Assembly (NCBI GenBank): GCA_001939145.1
Contig: LSRX01000007.1
Coordinates: 93,605 to 157,604, forward strand
Length of the DNA: 64,000 nucleotides
Reading direction: 5' to 3'
Origin: Symbiodinium microadriaticum
Lineage: Eukaryota; Sar; Dinophyceae; Suessiales; Symbiodiniaceae
A program made the translations under genes and the position numbers. The notes under the pieces were generated by a model. The model had not been told where the DNA came from. It saw nothing but the letters and a program-made list of their open reading frames with translations, and ran no database searches. Below, one piece after another: positions 1-9,581 of the stretch (the stretch's first letter is position 1; every line of letters begins with the position of its first letter).

Positions 1-40
1 GAAAAAGCAGCTTCGTGTGGATCATGGGGGGGGCGTGAGC

Positions 41-225
41 ATATATATATATATATATATCATACATACATATGTACGTATCTATTTATGTATATACACA
101 TGTATGTCTGTACGAACACATACTTATACACACAAACCTATGTGTATGTATATATATATATATATACATAAATACAAATGTATAAATACATACAAGCACA
201 TGTATCCACACGTACATTATGATGG
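41..225. repeat. TA / ATAC / ATGT microsatellite cluster
   Basis: A pure TA run (about 43-60) passes into ATAC, ATGT and TATG tetranucleotides and a second TA run near 151-166. The open frame across it codes only Tyr/Ile/His/Thr-rich low complexity and is not taken as a gene. Confidence 0.9.
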
Positions 226-517
226 TACTCACCACCACCCACAACGGCAGTGGCAAGAATGAGCTGACACAACTATCTAGAATTCACATCGGGTGTTCAG
301 GGCTGGTTGAGGTTTACTGGCTTTGGGGGTTGGGCTTAAGGAGCTCACTGCTCTGCTATGTAACAATTGAGGACTCCTCTAGACTTTACCAGGCAGTTGC
401 AAACAAACTGCAAACTAAGTCTGATCCAAGTGTACCCTAAACCCTTAACCTTAGAATCCTAAACCCTATCTAGATCTATACCTATATCTATATAAATATA
501 TATATATATATATGTAC

Positions 518-558
<41 letters not shown>

Positions 559-782
559 AACCAGGGTCTAGGAACCTCTTCCTTGCATCTCGTTGCTCTG
601 CTCTTGCTCAGACGATGTCAAGACATCCCGAATCCTCTAAGCCCTGAGCCTCAACAGATCACAGAACCAAGAACCTCTGGAGGGAGAGTCGATTTAGGGT
701 TTAGGGTTTAGGGGAGCTTCATCATTAGAACAGAATGATATAATAAGGCGCTAATCACTGGTACTACTAGTTACTCTTGCGC
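226..782. other. Non-coding stretch with telomeric fragments and a TA tract
   Basis: C-strand telomeric units lie at 423-474 and a clean G-strand tract (three heptamers) at 690-713. Between them is a TA microsatellite at about 490-560. Nothing else recognisable is present. Confidence 0.7.
490..560. repeat. TA dinucleotide microsatellite
   Basis: About 70 bp of TA repeats broken by ATGTACAT and ATACAT units. Confidence 0.9.
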
Positions 783-925
783 CGACTTTTGCTCCTGCTC
801 TTGCTCTTACATCCCCCTAAATTAAAACGGGGTTTACGTGGCGATGATGATTTCAGCTGGATTTCCCGGCAAGTGTTGTTACTATTGGGGGGGTGGTGTT
901 TAACAAGTTGGGGAAGGAACTATTG
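783..925 (+). mobile_element. Dispersed repeat family L, copy 1 (MITE-like)
   Basis: This aligns by eye with 22775-22920: both begin with GCTCTT/GCTCCT hexamers, then a C-run, a middle block with a TTTCCCGG/TTTCCGGG core, then GTTGTTACTATTGGGG or GCTTATTACTAAGGGG followed by GTGTTTA. The inner ends are loosely complementary (CTTACATCCCCCT against the complement of GGGGGTGGTGTTTAACAAG), as in a small inverted-repeat element. No open frame is shared between the two copies. Confidence 0.5.
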
Positions 926-1085
926 ATCATGACTCATCTAAGTACGATCACAATGCACCATGCCATTCAAGTTCACTTACAGCCAACAAAAATGTAAACA
1001 AAGAAGACTGCTCAAGCAGAGTTCACCCCCTTTAAACCCTACGTACCCTAAACCCAAATCCCCTAGACCCTGAATCTTCATCTCC

Positions 1086-1189
1086 TACCTATAGTCTCCA
1101 TTGTAGTTGCTTTTTGGGGCTACCTTTTCGGATCCTTAATATAGATTCGGTTAAACCAAAAAAAGGAACTACAATGGAGACTATAGGTA
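1086..1189. mobile_element. MITE-like element, family A, copy 1
   Basis: A 104 bp unit whose first 23 bases are the exact reverse complement of its last 23; the terminus reads TACCTATAGTCTCCATTGTA. The arms continue imperfectly into a T-run and a matching A-run. The internal segment (GGCTACCTTTTCGGATCCTT and following) is shared with the copy at 5949-6056. It has no coding capacity and is likely non-autonomous. Confidence 0.8.
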
Positions 1190-2920
1190 AACCCTACACC
1201 CAGCGAGCCCCCAAGCCAGGCGACGCCGCGTGCTTCCGCGGACAGGTTGGCTCTGGCAGCTCGTTGTTCGATGCAAGGAGAAAGCACTTCCAGAAAGCTG
1301 CGCAAGGCCACCTAGACGCAGAGTTTAGGGTCCGAGGGCTTCAGGGCTTTAGGGTTTAATTATAGGGTTTAGGGTCTTGGGGTGTAGGGTTTCGAGTCTT
1401 AGGGTTTACGGTCTAGGGAGGCACATCACTGTCGTGGGGTTTCTTGTTCATATCCGGTCTGCAGAATCTTGGTGAATATCCATAAAGAGGGGACCTTGTG
1501 GGGCTGTTAAAGTGGTGGAAAAGCTGTTCAGGGCCTGTGAAGGCTGGGGCTATATCCTACATGGAGGCCTGAAGAATCATTGTAAGTTGTAGGGGTGTAT
1601 TCTGGCAACGGGGACTCAGAAAAGCACCGAAACTTAAACAAAAACCCAGATAGCCGGGATGCCCATGATCCCCTCTGAAAGAAAGGTCAGAAGGCAAGGA
1701 TTTCCCACCCAACAGTTTATGCTCTGCGTGCATTTCGGCTGCTGAGCTTAGTTACCAAAGCAAACGCAATGGGAAACTCAAGCTTCCAAGCCCAAGCAGT
1801 CATGGGTCCAGGGTTTTGGGTGGGTTGCTTGAAACCCCTAACAACCCTCTGAACACTACCCGTGGCTTTGCTCGCGGCTGCCCTATTCTGTTCGCCTATA
1901 CCCTATCAACCTCACTCTAAGCCCTCGACCTTATGTCCTGCACCCCTTTGCTGGTCCCAGTCGTTTCGCTGGAGGAGGCCCCGGAGCCAAAGGGTAGCAG
2001 CGGGTTTCGGGTTTAAGACTTGGGGATCAGGGTCTAGATTTTTTGCCTCCCACCTAGCTAGAACGAGCCCGCATTGCAGGTTAAGTCAGGCAGCACAGTA
2101 GGGTTAAGAGCCTAGGGATAAAGGCTTCGACTCGCACACTCTCACTGGATTTAGAGTGTAGTGCTGTTGGGCACTTCTGTCTGAAACGGTACACACTTTA
2201 GGGTTTAGTTCTTTAGTAGGGCTTCTGTATTGTTCTTCAAAACTTTAACTGGAAGGCGCGACAACGGTTTCTCCGATTAAGACTGTATGAAAGGCGTTGC
2301 GGCTGAGGATTTGAATGGGAGTGAAGGTTTCGTGTTGTTCTGTTTTTTTTCTCTTTCTTTTCTTTTTTTGTTTGGGGGGGTTAGGATCAAGGGCTATTAG
2401 GCCTTCGGTTTCGGATTCAGGCAGTTAGGAGTTTTACGGAGTGAAAAGCTGTACGGTTTAGATTTTCTTCGGGGTTAGCAGCTAAGTTTAGCAACCCTGC
2501 GGGCGAAGAAAATAGGAAGAAGGAGCCATGAAACCCTCGTAAACCCTAAACTTGGTTCGAGGTTTCAGGCAGGGTTGTGGCTATCGCCTCAGGAATCCAA
2601 CGCTTGAGGTCTTGGGGTTTAGGGTTTGTAGGGTTCAGAAGCTCACGATCGAGCGGTCTCTATAGTCGAGCTCGCCGGTTCGACTTCGAAAAATACCCCC
2701 CCCCCCCCCAGAGAAGCCCAAACATCTAGGGATAAAGAGCTGTATCACTACATACAGCTCAGTCCTACTACACAACAATCGAAGACTCCGTGGGCATATT
2801 CGCTCATAGCCAGAATCCCAAAATAAAAATCTGGGCGGCGAGTTTCATGACTTTTTGCATCTCCGGGCTCGAGATCTCTCCGCTGTAGAAGGTTCTCGAA
2901 GCATCAGACTACGACTTTGC
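1190..2920. other. Non-coding, degenerate telomeric DNA
   Basis: G-strand telomere derivatives lie at 1320-1410, 2200-2220 and 2610-2640, with C-strand units at 2525-2550. A 14-base C run occupies 2696-2709 and a T/C-rich tract 2340-2375. No feature with convincing coding potential was seen. Confidence 0.6.
2044..2082 (+). repeat. Dispersed motif family K, copy 1
   Basis: A T-run, then GCCTCCCACCTAG, then GAACGAGCCCGCATTGCAG. The same block recurs at 4134-4170 and 47459-47492, with a truncated copy near 4750. A pyrimidine tract before CTAG and a terminal GCATTGCAG both resemble 3' splice sites, so this could be the end of an intron-like or retroelement-like repeat. That reading is inference. 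Confidence 0.5.
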
Positions 2921-2921
2921 T

Positions 2922-3007
2922 TACCTTTGGTTAGTCGGGAATGGAGGAATAGGAACCATTATAAGTACCATTACTACCATTCTTCCATTCCCTACTAACC
3001 AAAGGTA
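2922..3007. mobile_element. MITE-like element, family G
   Basis: The 29-base ends (2922-2950 and 2979-3007) are reverse complements with two mismatches; the terminus is TACCTTTGGTTAG. The loop is about 28 bp. No second copy was found in the window. Confidence 0.75.
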
Positions 3008-3011
3008 GGTT

Positions 3012-3075
3012 TAGAGAGGCCGAAGCCCTAAGGCCGAAACCCTGAAGCCGAAGCCCGAAGGCCGAAGCCCTAATC
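3012..3075 (+). repeat. Tandem GGCCGAAGCCCTAA-type repeat
   Basis: About five units of GGCCGAAGCCCT, GGCCGAAACCCT and GAAGCCCGAA, which look like CCCTAAA heptamers diversified by GGCCG insertions. Confidence 0.7.
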
Positions 3076-3110
3076 CTGCTAGACTGTTAGCGGTGGTTTT
3101 CAGAGCCAGA

Positions 3111-3154
3111 GATCATCATCACAGGGTTTCGGCCGAAACCCTGTGATCATGATC
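3111..3154. repeat. 44 bp near-perfect palindrome
   Basis: The sequence is symmetrical about CGGCCG at 3130-3135; arms of 22 bases differ at one pair only. The core half-site, CACAGGGTTTCGGCC, recurs at 3259-3273 as a direct repeat, so the palindrome may be two copies of one sequence end joined head to head. Confidence 0.85.
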
Positions 3155-3282
3155 CGGGAACTATGTTTCGAGCCACAGGTCTAAGGGTCGAGCTCCTATT
3201 TGAGGCTTGATCCTCCTAAAGCTTTGGTCATGATGTGAAAAAATCGAGAGATCATAAGCACAGGGTTTCGGCCGATTCGGCC

Positions 3283-3600
3283 GGGCCTTGTGCACGAACT
3301 TTGGGGCCTTGTGGGCGAATTTGTTGGGCCTTGTCCGCGAACCTGTTGGGCCTTGTCTGCGACTTTTTGGGCCTTGTCACGATTTGTTGGGCCTTGTCCG
3401 CGACTTTTGGGGCCTTGTCCGCGAATTTTTGGGCCTTGTCACGATGTGTTGGGCATTGTCCGCGAATTTCTGGGGCCCTGTCCACGATTTTTTGGGTCGT
3501 GTCCGCGAATGTGCGTGCCTTCTCCGCGAATAGCTTCGGAAGACCCAAAAATTCGCGGACAAGGCCCACAATTTGGCTGCGGGCCTTGTCCGCGAATTTC
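3283..3600 (+). repeat. 20-23 bp minisatellite (GGGCCTTGTCCGCGAATTTT)
   Basis: Unit starts are at about 3283, 3303, 3326, 3348, 3369, 3389, 3410, 3431, 3451, 3474, 3494 and 3514. They are followed by one unit in reverse orientation (3544-3566) and a final forward unit (3581-3600). Because the period is mostly not a multiple of three, several frames on both strands stay open (up to 154 residues); these frames are repeat artefacts, not genes. Confidence 0.9.
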
Positions 3601-3977
3601 AGTGAGTTTATAAATCACTCTATGATTGCAAGGTTTAGGGTTTATGGCGACCCAATTTATGACCCTACATCGAAGATAGTCGCACCACCTGACCTTTGAA
3701 GAATTGTCTGGCTCACACTGTTAACGCGGCTGAGACACTCTCTCCAACAAGAGTTTCTGACTTCGGGAAAGACGAAGGCGCCGCTCCCAGTGACGCTCAT
3801 GACAATAACAACCTCATCATGCTCCGTCAGGGGTAGGGATGCTTAGCATCTACATGGCAGACTGTGAGTGTATACGGTCCATGGGTGTAGTGTCATACAT
3901 GGGGGTTTAGTATCTGCATGGTTATGGTGCAGGGCCTCGGCTTAGGGCTTACATACATGCCCAACCCCCCCCTGCAT

Positions 3978-4110
3978 CCTAAATCCTCAACCTTAAACCC
4001 TAAACCCTTGACCTTAAACCCAAAGCCCCTTGCCCCAAAACCCTAAACCCAAAATCCTGAAACTTAAACCCTAAACCCTGAACCTTAAACCCTAAGCCCC
4101 TAAAGCCTCT
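3978..4110 (-). repeat. Degenerate telomeric tract (CCCTAAA strand)
   Basis: About 17 heptamer-like units, including CCCTAAACCCTTGACCTT, CCCTAAACCCAAAATCC and CCCTAAACCCTGAACC. It decays at both edges. Confidence 0.85.
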
Positions 4111-4133
4111 TTTCGGGTTTATAGGGCTTCTTC

Positions 4134-4170
4134 CCCTCCTACCTAGCAAGGACGAGCCCGCATTGCAAGA
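4134..4170 (+). repeat. Dispersed motif family K, copy 2
   Basis: CCTCCTACCTAGCAAGGACG followed by AGCCCGCATTGCAAG, matching 2044-2082 and 47459-47492 at most positions. It is again preceded by a pyrimidine-rich stretch (TTCTTCCCC). Confidence 0.5.
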
Positions 4171-5370
4171 AGACTCCGACGAACTTTGGACAAGTTCCTA
4201 GGTTTCAGCACTGACACTCGGACTCGCCTGGTACGACGAAGTTCGTAGGTTTAGGGCTTAGGGCTTGTAGGGTCTAGGTCTGGGTTTAAGTTAAGGGTTG
4301 AGGGTTTTGGGAAAACCTGGACAACGTCTTGGGGTATGTTCTGTAGTACTACGGAACCGCAAAGAACAGTGCACAAGTTGCGAAACCCTCAACCGTTTGC
4401 CTATGCCCACGAAAAGCAGAAAGACTTTGGGATGCCCGAGTGTAAGTTTGCTGGGTTTCTTCGGTCTACAGCCGAACGAAATACCCACCCTCGAAACGCC
4501 AGCAACCTGCTAACGTAGGGGCCACAAAAAATCAGAATGGGGTTTCGGGTATAATGTACAATGATAGTTAGTCATAACTTATGTTTTAATGGCGGACCTC
4601 ACGAACTGTCTTGCCAAGTACTCAATCCCCTGGCATTAACCGCTTTCCGGGGAGCAGAAGAAGCCTCGCTGACAGGGTGCTCCCCGCATAACGTGGACAC
4701 ACGGCTTTTCACACAACCTTTGGGTTTCCGGATTTCGGGGCTAGATTTTAGTTGCCTCCCACCATTTAGAGTTTTTTTTTGGCGCCTGGGTTTTAGGGTT
4801 AATGTGCATTCCAACCGCACTCGCCGTGATGGCAATCACGGAAGCCAGTCGCATTTATCTGAGCCTTAAACTTAAACCCTAAACCCTGAACCGTAAACCC
4901 TAAACATCCCTAAACCCTAAAACTTAAACCCTAAGCCCGAACCGTAAGCTTGAGGCTCTGGGCATGAGGTTTGTAAGTGCATCTTGGTATAGCTTAGTAG
5001 CCTTAACACCTACTCTTCTAAGCTGCAGACAGTGCTGATGTAGAGCCACCCCGGACAGCCCCGGACTTGAAAACATCATCGGAAGCTAACGGCAAGTTAG
5101 CATGGAGCCGGAAGCCCCTGAAACACAGGAGATGCCCTTCCAGAGTTTGAAGCCAGGCTATTGGGCGAGTTCAAAGGCGTGTGCTGAAGGCTCCTGCAAA
5201 GGTTCTTAAAACAGATCCGTGGAAACTGGCCACGGCAGGCCCGCAAGTTACACACTCCTAAACCCCGAAGCCCACACCCCAGACAACCCTAAACAGTGAA
5301 ACCCTCGAAGAGCAGAAAGGGAACATGGACACAACTAGTGTATACTACGGCCTCAAAGTAATCCCTCTCT
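4171..5370. other. Non-coding, telomere-derived DNA
   Basis: G-strand units lie at 4246-4310 and C-strand tracts at 4866-4935. A truncated family K motif sits near 4750. The motif CACTCGGACTCGCC at 4216 recurs elsewhere (7711, 40268, 50046). Small open frames on both strands overlap one another and resemble nothing known. Confidence 0.55.
4866..4940 (-). repeat. Telomeric tract (CCCTAAA strand)
   Basis: Nine or so CCCTAAA, CCCTGAA or CCGTAAA units in a row, with one interruption (CATCCCTAAACCC). Confidence 0.85.
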
Positions 5371-5426
5371 ATATATGTATGTGTATATATATATATACAT
5401 TATATATACATTTATTTATTTATAAA
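5368..5426. repeat. TA / TATT microsatellite
   Basis: TATATGTATG, then a TA run, then TTTATTTATTTATAAA. Confidence 0.85.
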
Positions 5427-5609
5427 GGTACCTTGGGGCCAAAGTATATACTGGTTGGGTACAGGGACCCTGAAAATACCCCAGAATCCTCCAGTAACCC
5501 GGCATTTGCGCGCCAGGAGCGCCCGGAGCGACCCGACCCCCTGACAACACTGGACCCTTCGAGCTGGGAGGTCCCCCATATGACTAGGAGTTAGGATTTA
5601 GGGTCTAGG

Positions 5610-5907
5610 ATTTAGGAGGTTTAGGGTTTAACTAGGGTTCCTTAGAGCTTATTATTAGGAGTTAGGATTTAGGGTAGGGTATAGGGTTTAATTATTAGGA
5701 GTTAGGACTAGGGGACTCTTGGGGATATAGACCCTCTCATTAAGGTCTCTTTTAAGAGAGAGCCCAAAGTAGGCTTAAGNATTTAGGAGGTTTAGGGTTT
5801 AACTAGGGTTCCTTAGAAATTATTAGGAGTTAGGACTAGGGGACTCTTGGGGATATAGACCCTCTCATTAAGGTCTCTTTTAAGAGAGAGCCCAAAGTAG
5901 GCTTAAG
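5610..5907 (+). repeat. Near-duplicated segment flanking a single N (assembly join)
   Basis: Bases 5610-5645 recur at 5781-5816, and the segment from about 5691 to 5779 recurs at about 5819-5907. The only undetermined base in the window, at 5780, lies exactly between the copies. The first copy carries roughly 45 extra bases of TTAGGATTTAGGG-type sequence. Two unmerged contigs or two alleles placed in series is the simplest reading; a true tandem duplication remains possible. Confidence 0.8.
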
Positions 5908-5948
5908 AAGGGGACCCCTTCAAGGGGTCACCCTAATCCTACCTAGGA
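5691..5948. mobile_element. MITE-like element, family J, copy 1 (disturbed by the N)
   Basis: It shares with 17850-17975 the order GGACTCTTGGGGATA(T)AGACCCTCTC, AAGGTC, TTTAAGAGAG, AAGTAGG, then AAGGGGACCCCTTCAAGGGGTC and a terminal ATCCTACCTAGG. The ends are imperfect inverted repeats rich in CTAGG and AGGGG. The right end abuts the family A copy beginning at about 5949, so two elements lie end to end. Confidence 0.65.
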
Positions 5949-6056
5949 ATAATCTCCATTGTAGCTCCTTTCTCGGGTTGCCTGATAAGATCCTAAGTGC
6001 AAATTCAACTAAACCATGGCAGGGGACTACGATGGAGACTCTAGCGACTATAGGTA
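5949..6056. mobile_element. MITE-like element, family A, copy 2
   Basis: The left end, TCTCCATTGTAGCTCC, is complementary to GGGACTACGATGGAGA near the right end, and the extreme right repeats CTATAGGTA as in copy 1. The internal block GATCCTAAGTGCAAATTCAA followed by CTAAACCATGG matches the interior of copy 1. Confidence 0.75.
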
Positions 6057-6245
6057 GATCCACACGGTCCCTACAGCCTTAAGCCCCCAAACAAAGCTCT
6101 GAAAACCTTGCTTGAGCCCCTTTTTAATGAACCCAGGCTCTGATCCTCAGCTGGGAAGCCTAAACCCTAAACCCTAAGAAAAACCCTAAGGCTCCACGTG
6201 CCCATATAGTAGAGAGCTACAGGCCTTGAAAAAGGGGTTCCGAAA

Positions 6246-6450
6246 TAGGTACTTCAAGCTCTCAGTATAGACTATATATTGGAAAAATTCTAGGAAGTCA
6301 AGCAAAGCCACTTCAAAGCAGGTGATGCTTTCTTCTTGAGTTTCTAGGTACTTTAAGGTCCGAGTATATACTATCTAATAGAAAATTCTAGGGAAATCAA
6401 GCAATTTCAACCCTAAACCCTACACTTTGAAAGCAGCTGCTGCCCTAAAC
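6246..6450 (+). repeat. ~101 bp tandem duplication with a telomeric insertion in the second arm
   Basis: The first arm (6246-6330) and second arm (6347-6450) share AGGTACTT, AAG, AGTATA-ACTAT, AAATTCTAGG, AAGTCAAGCAA/AAATCAAGCAA and a CTT(C/TG)AAAGCAG end. The second arm alone contains AACCCTAAACCCTAC between CAAGCAATTTC and ACTTTGAAAGC. The telomeric tract therefore arrived after the duplication, or was lost from the first arm. Confidence 0.7.
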
Positions 6451-6500
6451 CCTAAACCCTAATTATAAACCCTAAACCCTAGAACCCTAGAGCCCTAAAC
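6405..6500 (-). repeat. Telomeric tracts (CCCTAAA strand)
   Basis: Three clusters: 6410-6421, 6444-6462 and 6467-6500, separated by the end of the tandem duplication and by TTAT. Confidence 0.85.
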
Positions 6501-8300
6501 CCAGCTTTCTGAGCCGAGTGTCTCCGGGTGGCCGAAGCTGCCAACGCTAGGTCTGAGAGCCCAGAGGTCTTCCGCCGGACCATGCTGCATAGGTCATCAA
6601 GATCTTCGAGTTCTAACCCGACAATGCCGTCGGGCTTGAGCCGAGCGCAAGTGGGGATTCAAGGTTGAGGAGTTTAGAGGTTTAGGGGCTAAGGGTTTAG
6701 GGTTCAGGGCAAGGCGCAAGGTCGGGTCGAAGGGTAGAAGGCCCATCCCCCATGGAAAGAAACCTAGAAAACCCCCTGCATGAGTTTCGGGGTCGGGGAA
6801 GAGGTAGGCTTCCAGGTGTAAGGAGCAACCCTAAACCCTATAAGCCCTAAATGCTAATCCCATGCTAGGTGTAGGCGCCGAGTATAGGGCAATAGGGCTA
6901 TTGAGAATGTCTAGAGTTCATGAGCTACCAGCAATGATGTCTAGATGTACTACGAATGGCAGAGATCGCGATATTCATCTTAGAAGAGCTGGAACTATCA
7001 TAGTAGGTAAACTACAAAATCAACTAGGTTTTAGTCTAGAGGCCAGGTATGTGCGGGCCAGCACAGCACTACTGTACTGACTACACCCCGGCCGAGGTAC
7101 GAAGCAAAAGCACGCTACTCGCCACACGGTGGGTACCCCAGAGACACAGGGAGTGGCAAGAAAGCAGTTCCAGTGTTGAACTAAGATTATTCGAAGGTTG
7201 GGGTTCAATCGGGATTTCAGCTCCAGAGCATCCTTTTTTCAAACCCCTGTAGATCCTGATTAGGGAGCTAACTTTGGGTCGCGAGGGGCCCTAAAGGATA
7301 AGTCTGCTGGGGCTCAGCTTCAGACTGCATTATTCAAGCTCTGCTCCCACAAACCTACACCCTACCAGCTTGCATCTGCATGAAACCAATTCAGCCGTAG
7401 CAAGCCCTCAAGTCACAGCCATGTCGCAAAGGACGAAGGCCACAGGATCGCTTCCGGCACGTATTCGGCAGTCACCTTTGACCTTGAGGCTGAACACTTA
7501 AGTATGACGGTTTAGGGTTTAGGGTTTTGGGTTTATGCAAACGGTCATGCGGACTGTCGCGAAGCGAGACACTTGACGACAAAAAGGGATGCCAATTACG
7601 AATTACCTCAAGTCAGCCATCACTTGCCTGTCTGCGGGCACGGCGATGGGCCAACCACAGCGGTTTAGGGGTTTAGGGAAATTCAAGTAACTGATTAGGG
7701 CATAGGGTTTCGGCGCTCACACTCGGACACTCCAGGCGAGGCATGTGGTTCGAGGTTTGCCTGAAGTGAAACGAACAGATATCGTGGGTATCCCAACACA
7801 CTCACATCCCATAAGATCGGGGTCTCGGGTTAGCATTGCTTCTGGTTCCAGGGATATATGTCTCAGCTCAACATGAGATCTTAGTTTCGCCAGAGATACT
7901 GAGTTTCTGCATGGGCCCGCTTGGTAATGCCGTAGGTCAGACCAGAAGCCTAAGCCCCACAGGTCAACCCTATAGACCCAAAACCACAAAGTCCTAAACC
8001 TCACAAACCCTAAACCCTAAACCCTTGATTGAGATACAGCTGGCGCATGGAGGAGAGATGACGGGCTTCAGGACTCCAAGCCCCAAAAGCCCCGTGAAAC
8101 CCTAAACTGCAAATGAGTCCTCTATCTATATCTGTACCTATATGCCTATAGATAGACAGATAGATGGACAAATAGATCCATAGATCGATCGGATATCATT
8201 TCTGAAGCTCCGATGTTTGGCTTCGGGTTCTAAGTTTTATGTAGGGCTTCGGGCGTGATTCCGGTTTGAGTCCCAAAGCTTCAGAGATATAGGTGCGTGG
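6501..8300. other. Non-coding region with scattered telomeric units
   Basis: G-strand tracts lie at 6670-6705, 7508-7535 and 7660-7710, and a C-strand tract at 7995-8025. At 8121-8195 there is a low-complexity stretch of ATCTATATC and GATAGATAGA type. The motif CACACTCGGACACTCC at 7709 has relatives at 4209 and 40268. No coding signal was recognised. Confidence 0.5.
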
Positions 8301-8301
8301 T

Positions 8302-9072
8302 TTAGGTCCGTTGGTTTAGGGTTTGTTCATAGTGTTTCGCGCTTGTGGTTTGTTTATAGGGCTTACGCTCTCTTCGGAACATGGAACTGCCACCACTGGA
8401 TGAATCCAAGAAATGTGTGACAATCAGGGCCTGCGTATGACAGTGTATGACGGTAGGTAAGGCGGTACGGGCTTTGTATAGGCTAGCTCTTTCAGTTTGG
8501 TGTTCCTGTTGAAATCTCATAGCATCAGATCTGATGTAGTCTTTGGCACCCAACACGGGACCCTGACCTACGTAGAAAGAAGCCAATGTGGATGTATGGA
8601 GATGGGGCCGACAACATTTCCACACTGAACCATTTTGCCAGCGTATATAGATTCCTGAACGACGATGGAGCACACGAAGATCATATGACGACCACTGCGA
8701 CCATCAGGACGACCAGGATCCCCCATGACGACCACTGCGACAAGAACGACCACCACCACCTGGAGAGCACAAGGCGACTGCCAGGAGGCCACAAGGACAC
8801 CATGGCGAAAACGAGCACTGACGAGACTCATAGATACAATGCTTCACCCATTTTTGCTGGCATTCAGTACCCGCACAAGGGGCCAAAATGCTTCGACCAT
8901 GTAGTGGTGTTTCATGTGCGCGAGCGGCTATGCTAAAACTCACCAATACACCCATCGTGTGTGTGTGTGTGTGTCTGTCTATGTACCACACTTTTCGGGG
9001 AATAATTCCAACCCCAACCCCCCTCCCAGCAAAATGAAGCTCCACTATGCTTGATATGCCCATGAAGGCCAT
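8302..9072. other. Telomere-poor island with overlapping open frames on both strands
   Basis: Frames of 116 residues (8586-8936, plus), 123 (8302-8673, minus) and 122 (8704-9072, minus) overlap. The plus frame holds a direct repeat, ATGACGACCACTGCGAC, at 8686 and 8724, giving His/Asp/Thr-rich sequence. None resembles a known family. At most one could be real; a spliced exon is possible but unsupported. Confidence 0.2.
8958..8974. repeat. GT microsatellite
   Basis: Uninterrupted GT repeats of about 17 bp, followed by CTGTCT. Confidence 0.85.
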
Positions 9073-9088
9073 ACATGATCATATTATA

Positions 9089-9112
9089 CTATCTATATAT
9101 ATATATATATAT
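9089..9112. repeat. TA microsatellite
   Basis: About 24 bp of TA repeats ending in TATAGAAACC. Confidence 0.85.
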
Positions 9113-9261
9113 AGAAACCATAAGCCCTAGACCCAACGCCAAAATCGCCTGCACTCCAACGAGTCAAAACACTAGCTCAACAACCTCGCCAAAGCAACCA
9201 GGTTCGGCATCGCTGCCCCGCGCTGCGCGCGAAGGGCCGCGGCAGAGAGGTCCTGGTTAGT

Positions 9262-9380
9262 ATAATACCATTATACATACATACATATATGTATATATAT
9301 ATATATGTACATACATATACACACACTATACACCTATGTATATATATATATATACAACAACAACAACAACAACAACAACG
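9262..9380. repeat. Composite TA / CATA / CAA microsatellite
   Basis: TA and CATA repeats run into a pure CAA trinucleotide block at 9354-9379. Poly-Gln or poly-Cys frames across it are repeat artefacts. Confidence 0.9.
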
Positions 9381-9480
9381 TATCATATCCTATTGTATTA
9401 TAGAAATATTTTGGGGTCGGGGGCTTCTATGTGTTGTTTCGGCTCGGGGCCTGGTTTCAGGGCTTGGAGTTTGGGGTTAC

Positions 9481-9581
9481 GCTCCATTGTAGTTAGGGTT
9501 TAGGGTTTAGGGTGTTAGTTCCTTCGGGGGATTACCTTCTAGAACATAAAGCACAAAGAGGAACTAGAATGGAGTCTATAG
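9481..9581. mobile_element. MITE-like element, family A, copy 3, with a telomeric insertion
   Basis: The left end GCTCCATTGTAGTT and right end AACTAGAATGGAGTCTATAG are the family A termini. Between the left arm and its expected continuation (TTCCTT) lie 21 bases, AGGGTTTAGGGTTTAGGGTG plus T, that is three heptamers, at 9495-9515. TAGTT occurs on both sides of the insert (9490-9494 and 9516-9520), so telomeric DNA appears to have entered an existing element. Confidence 0.8.

Noticed and set aside
3283..3600. CRISPR-like array
   Set aside because: Units are contiguous, with no unique spacers; the period drifts from 20 to 23 and one unit is inverted. The context is eukaryotic.
3235..3699. 154-codon plus frame (and 105-107 codon frames) over the 3.3 kb array
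   Set aside because: All frames on both strands are open because of the repeat. No favoured frame, no ATG-supported gene and no known repeat protein.
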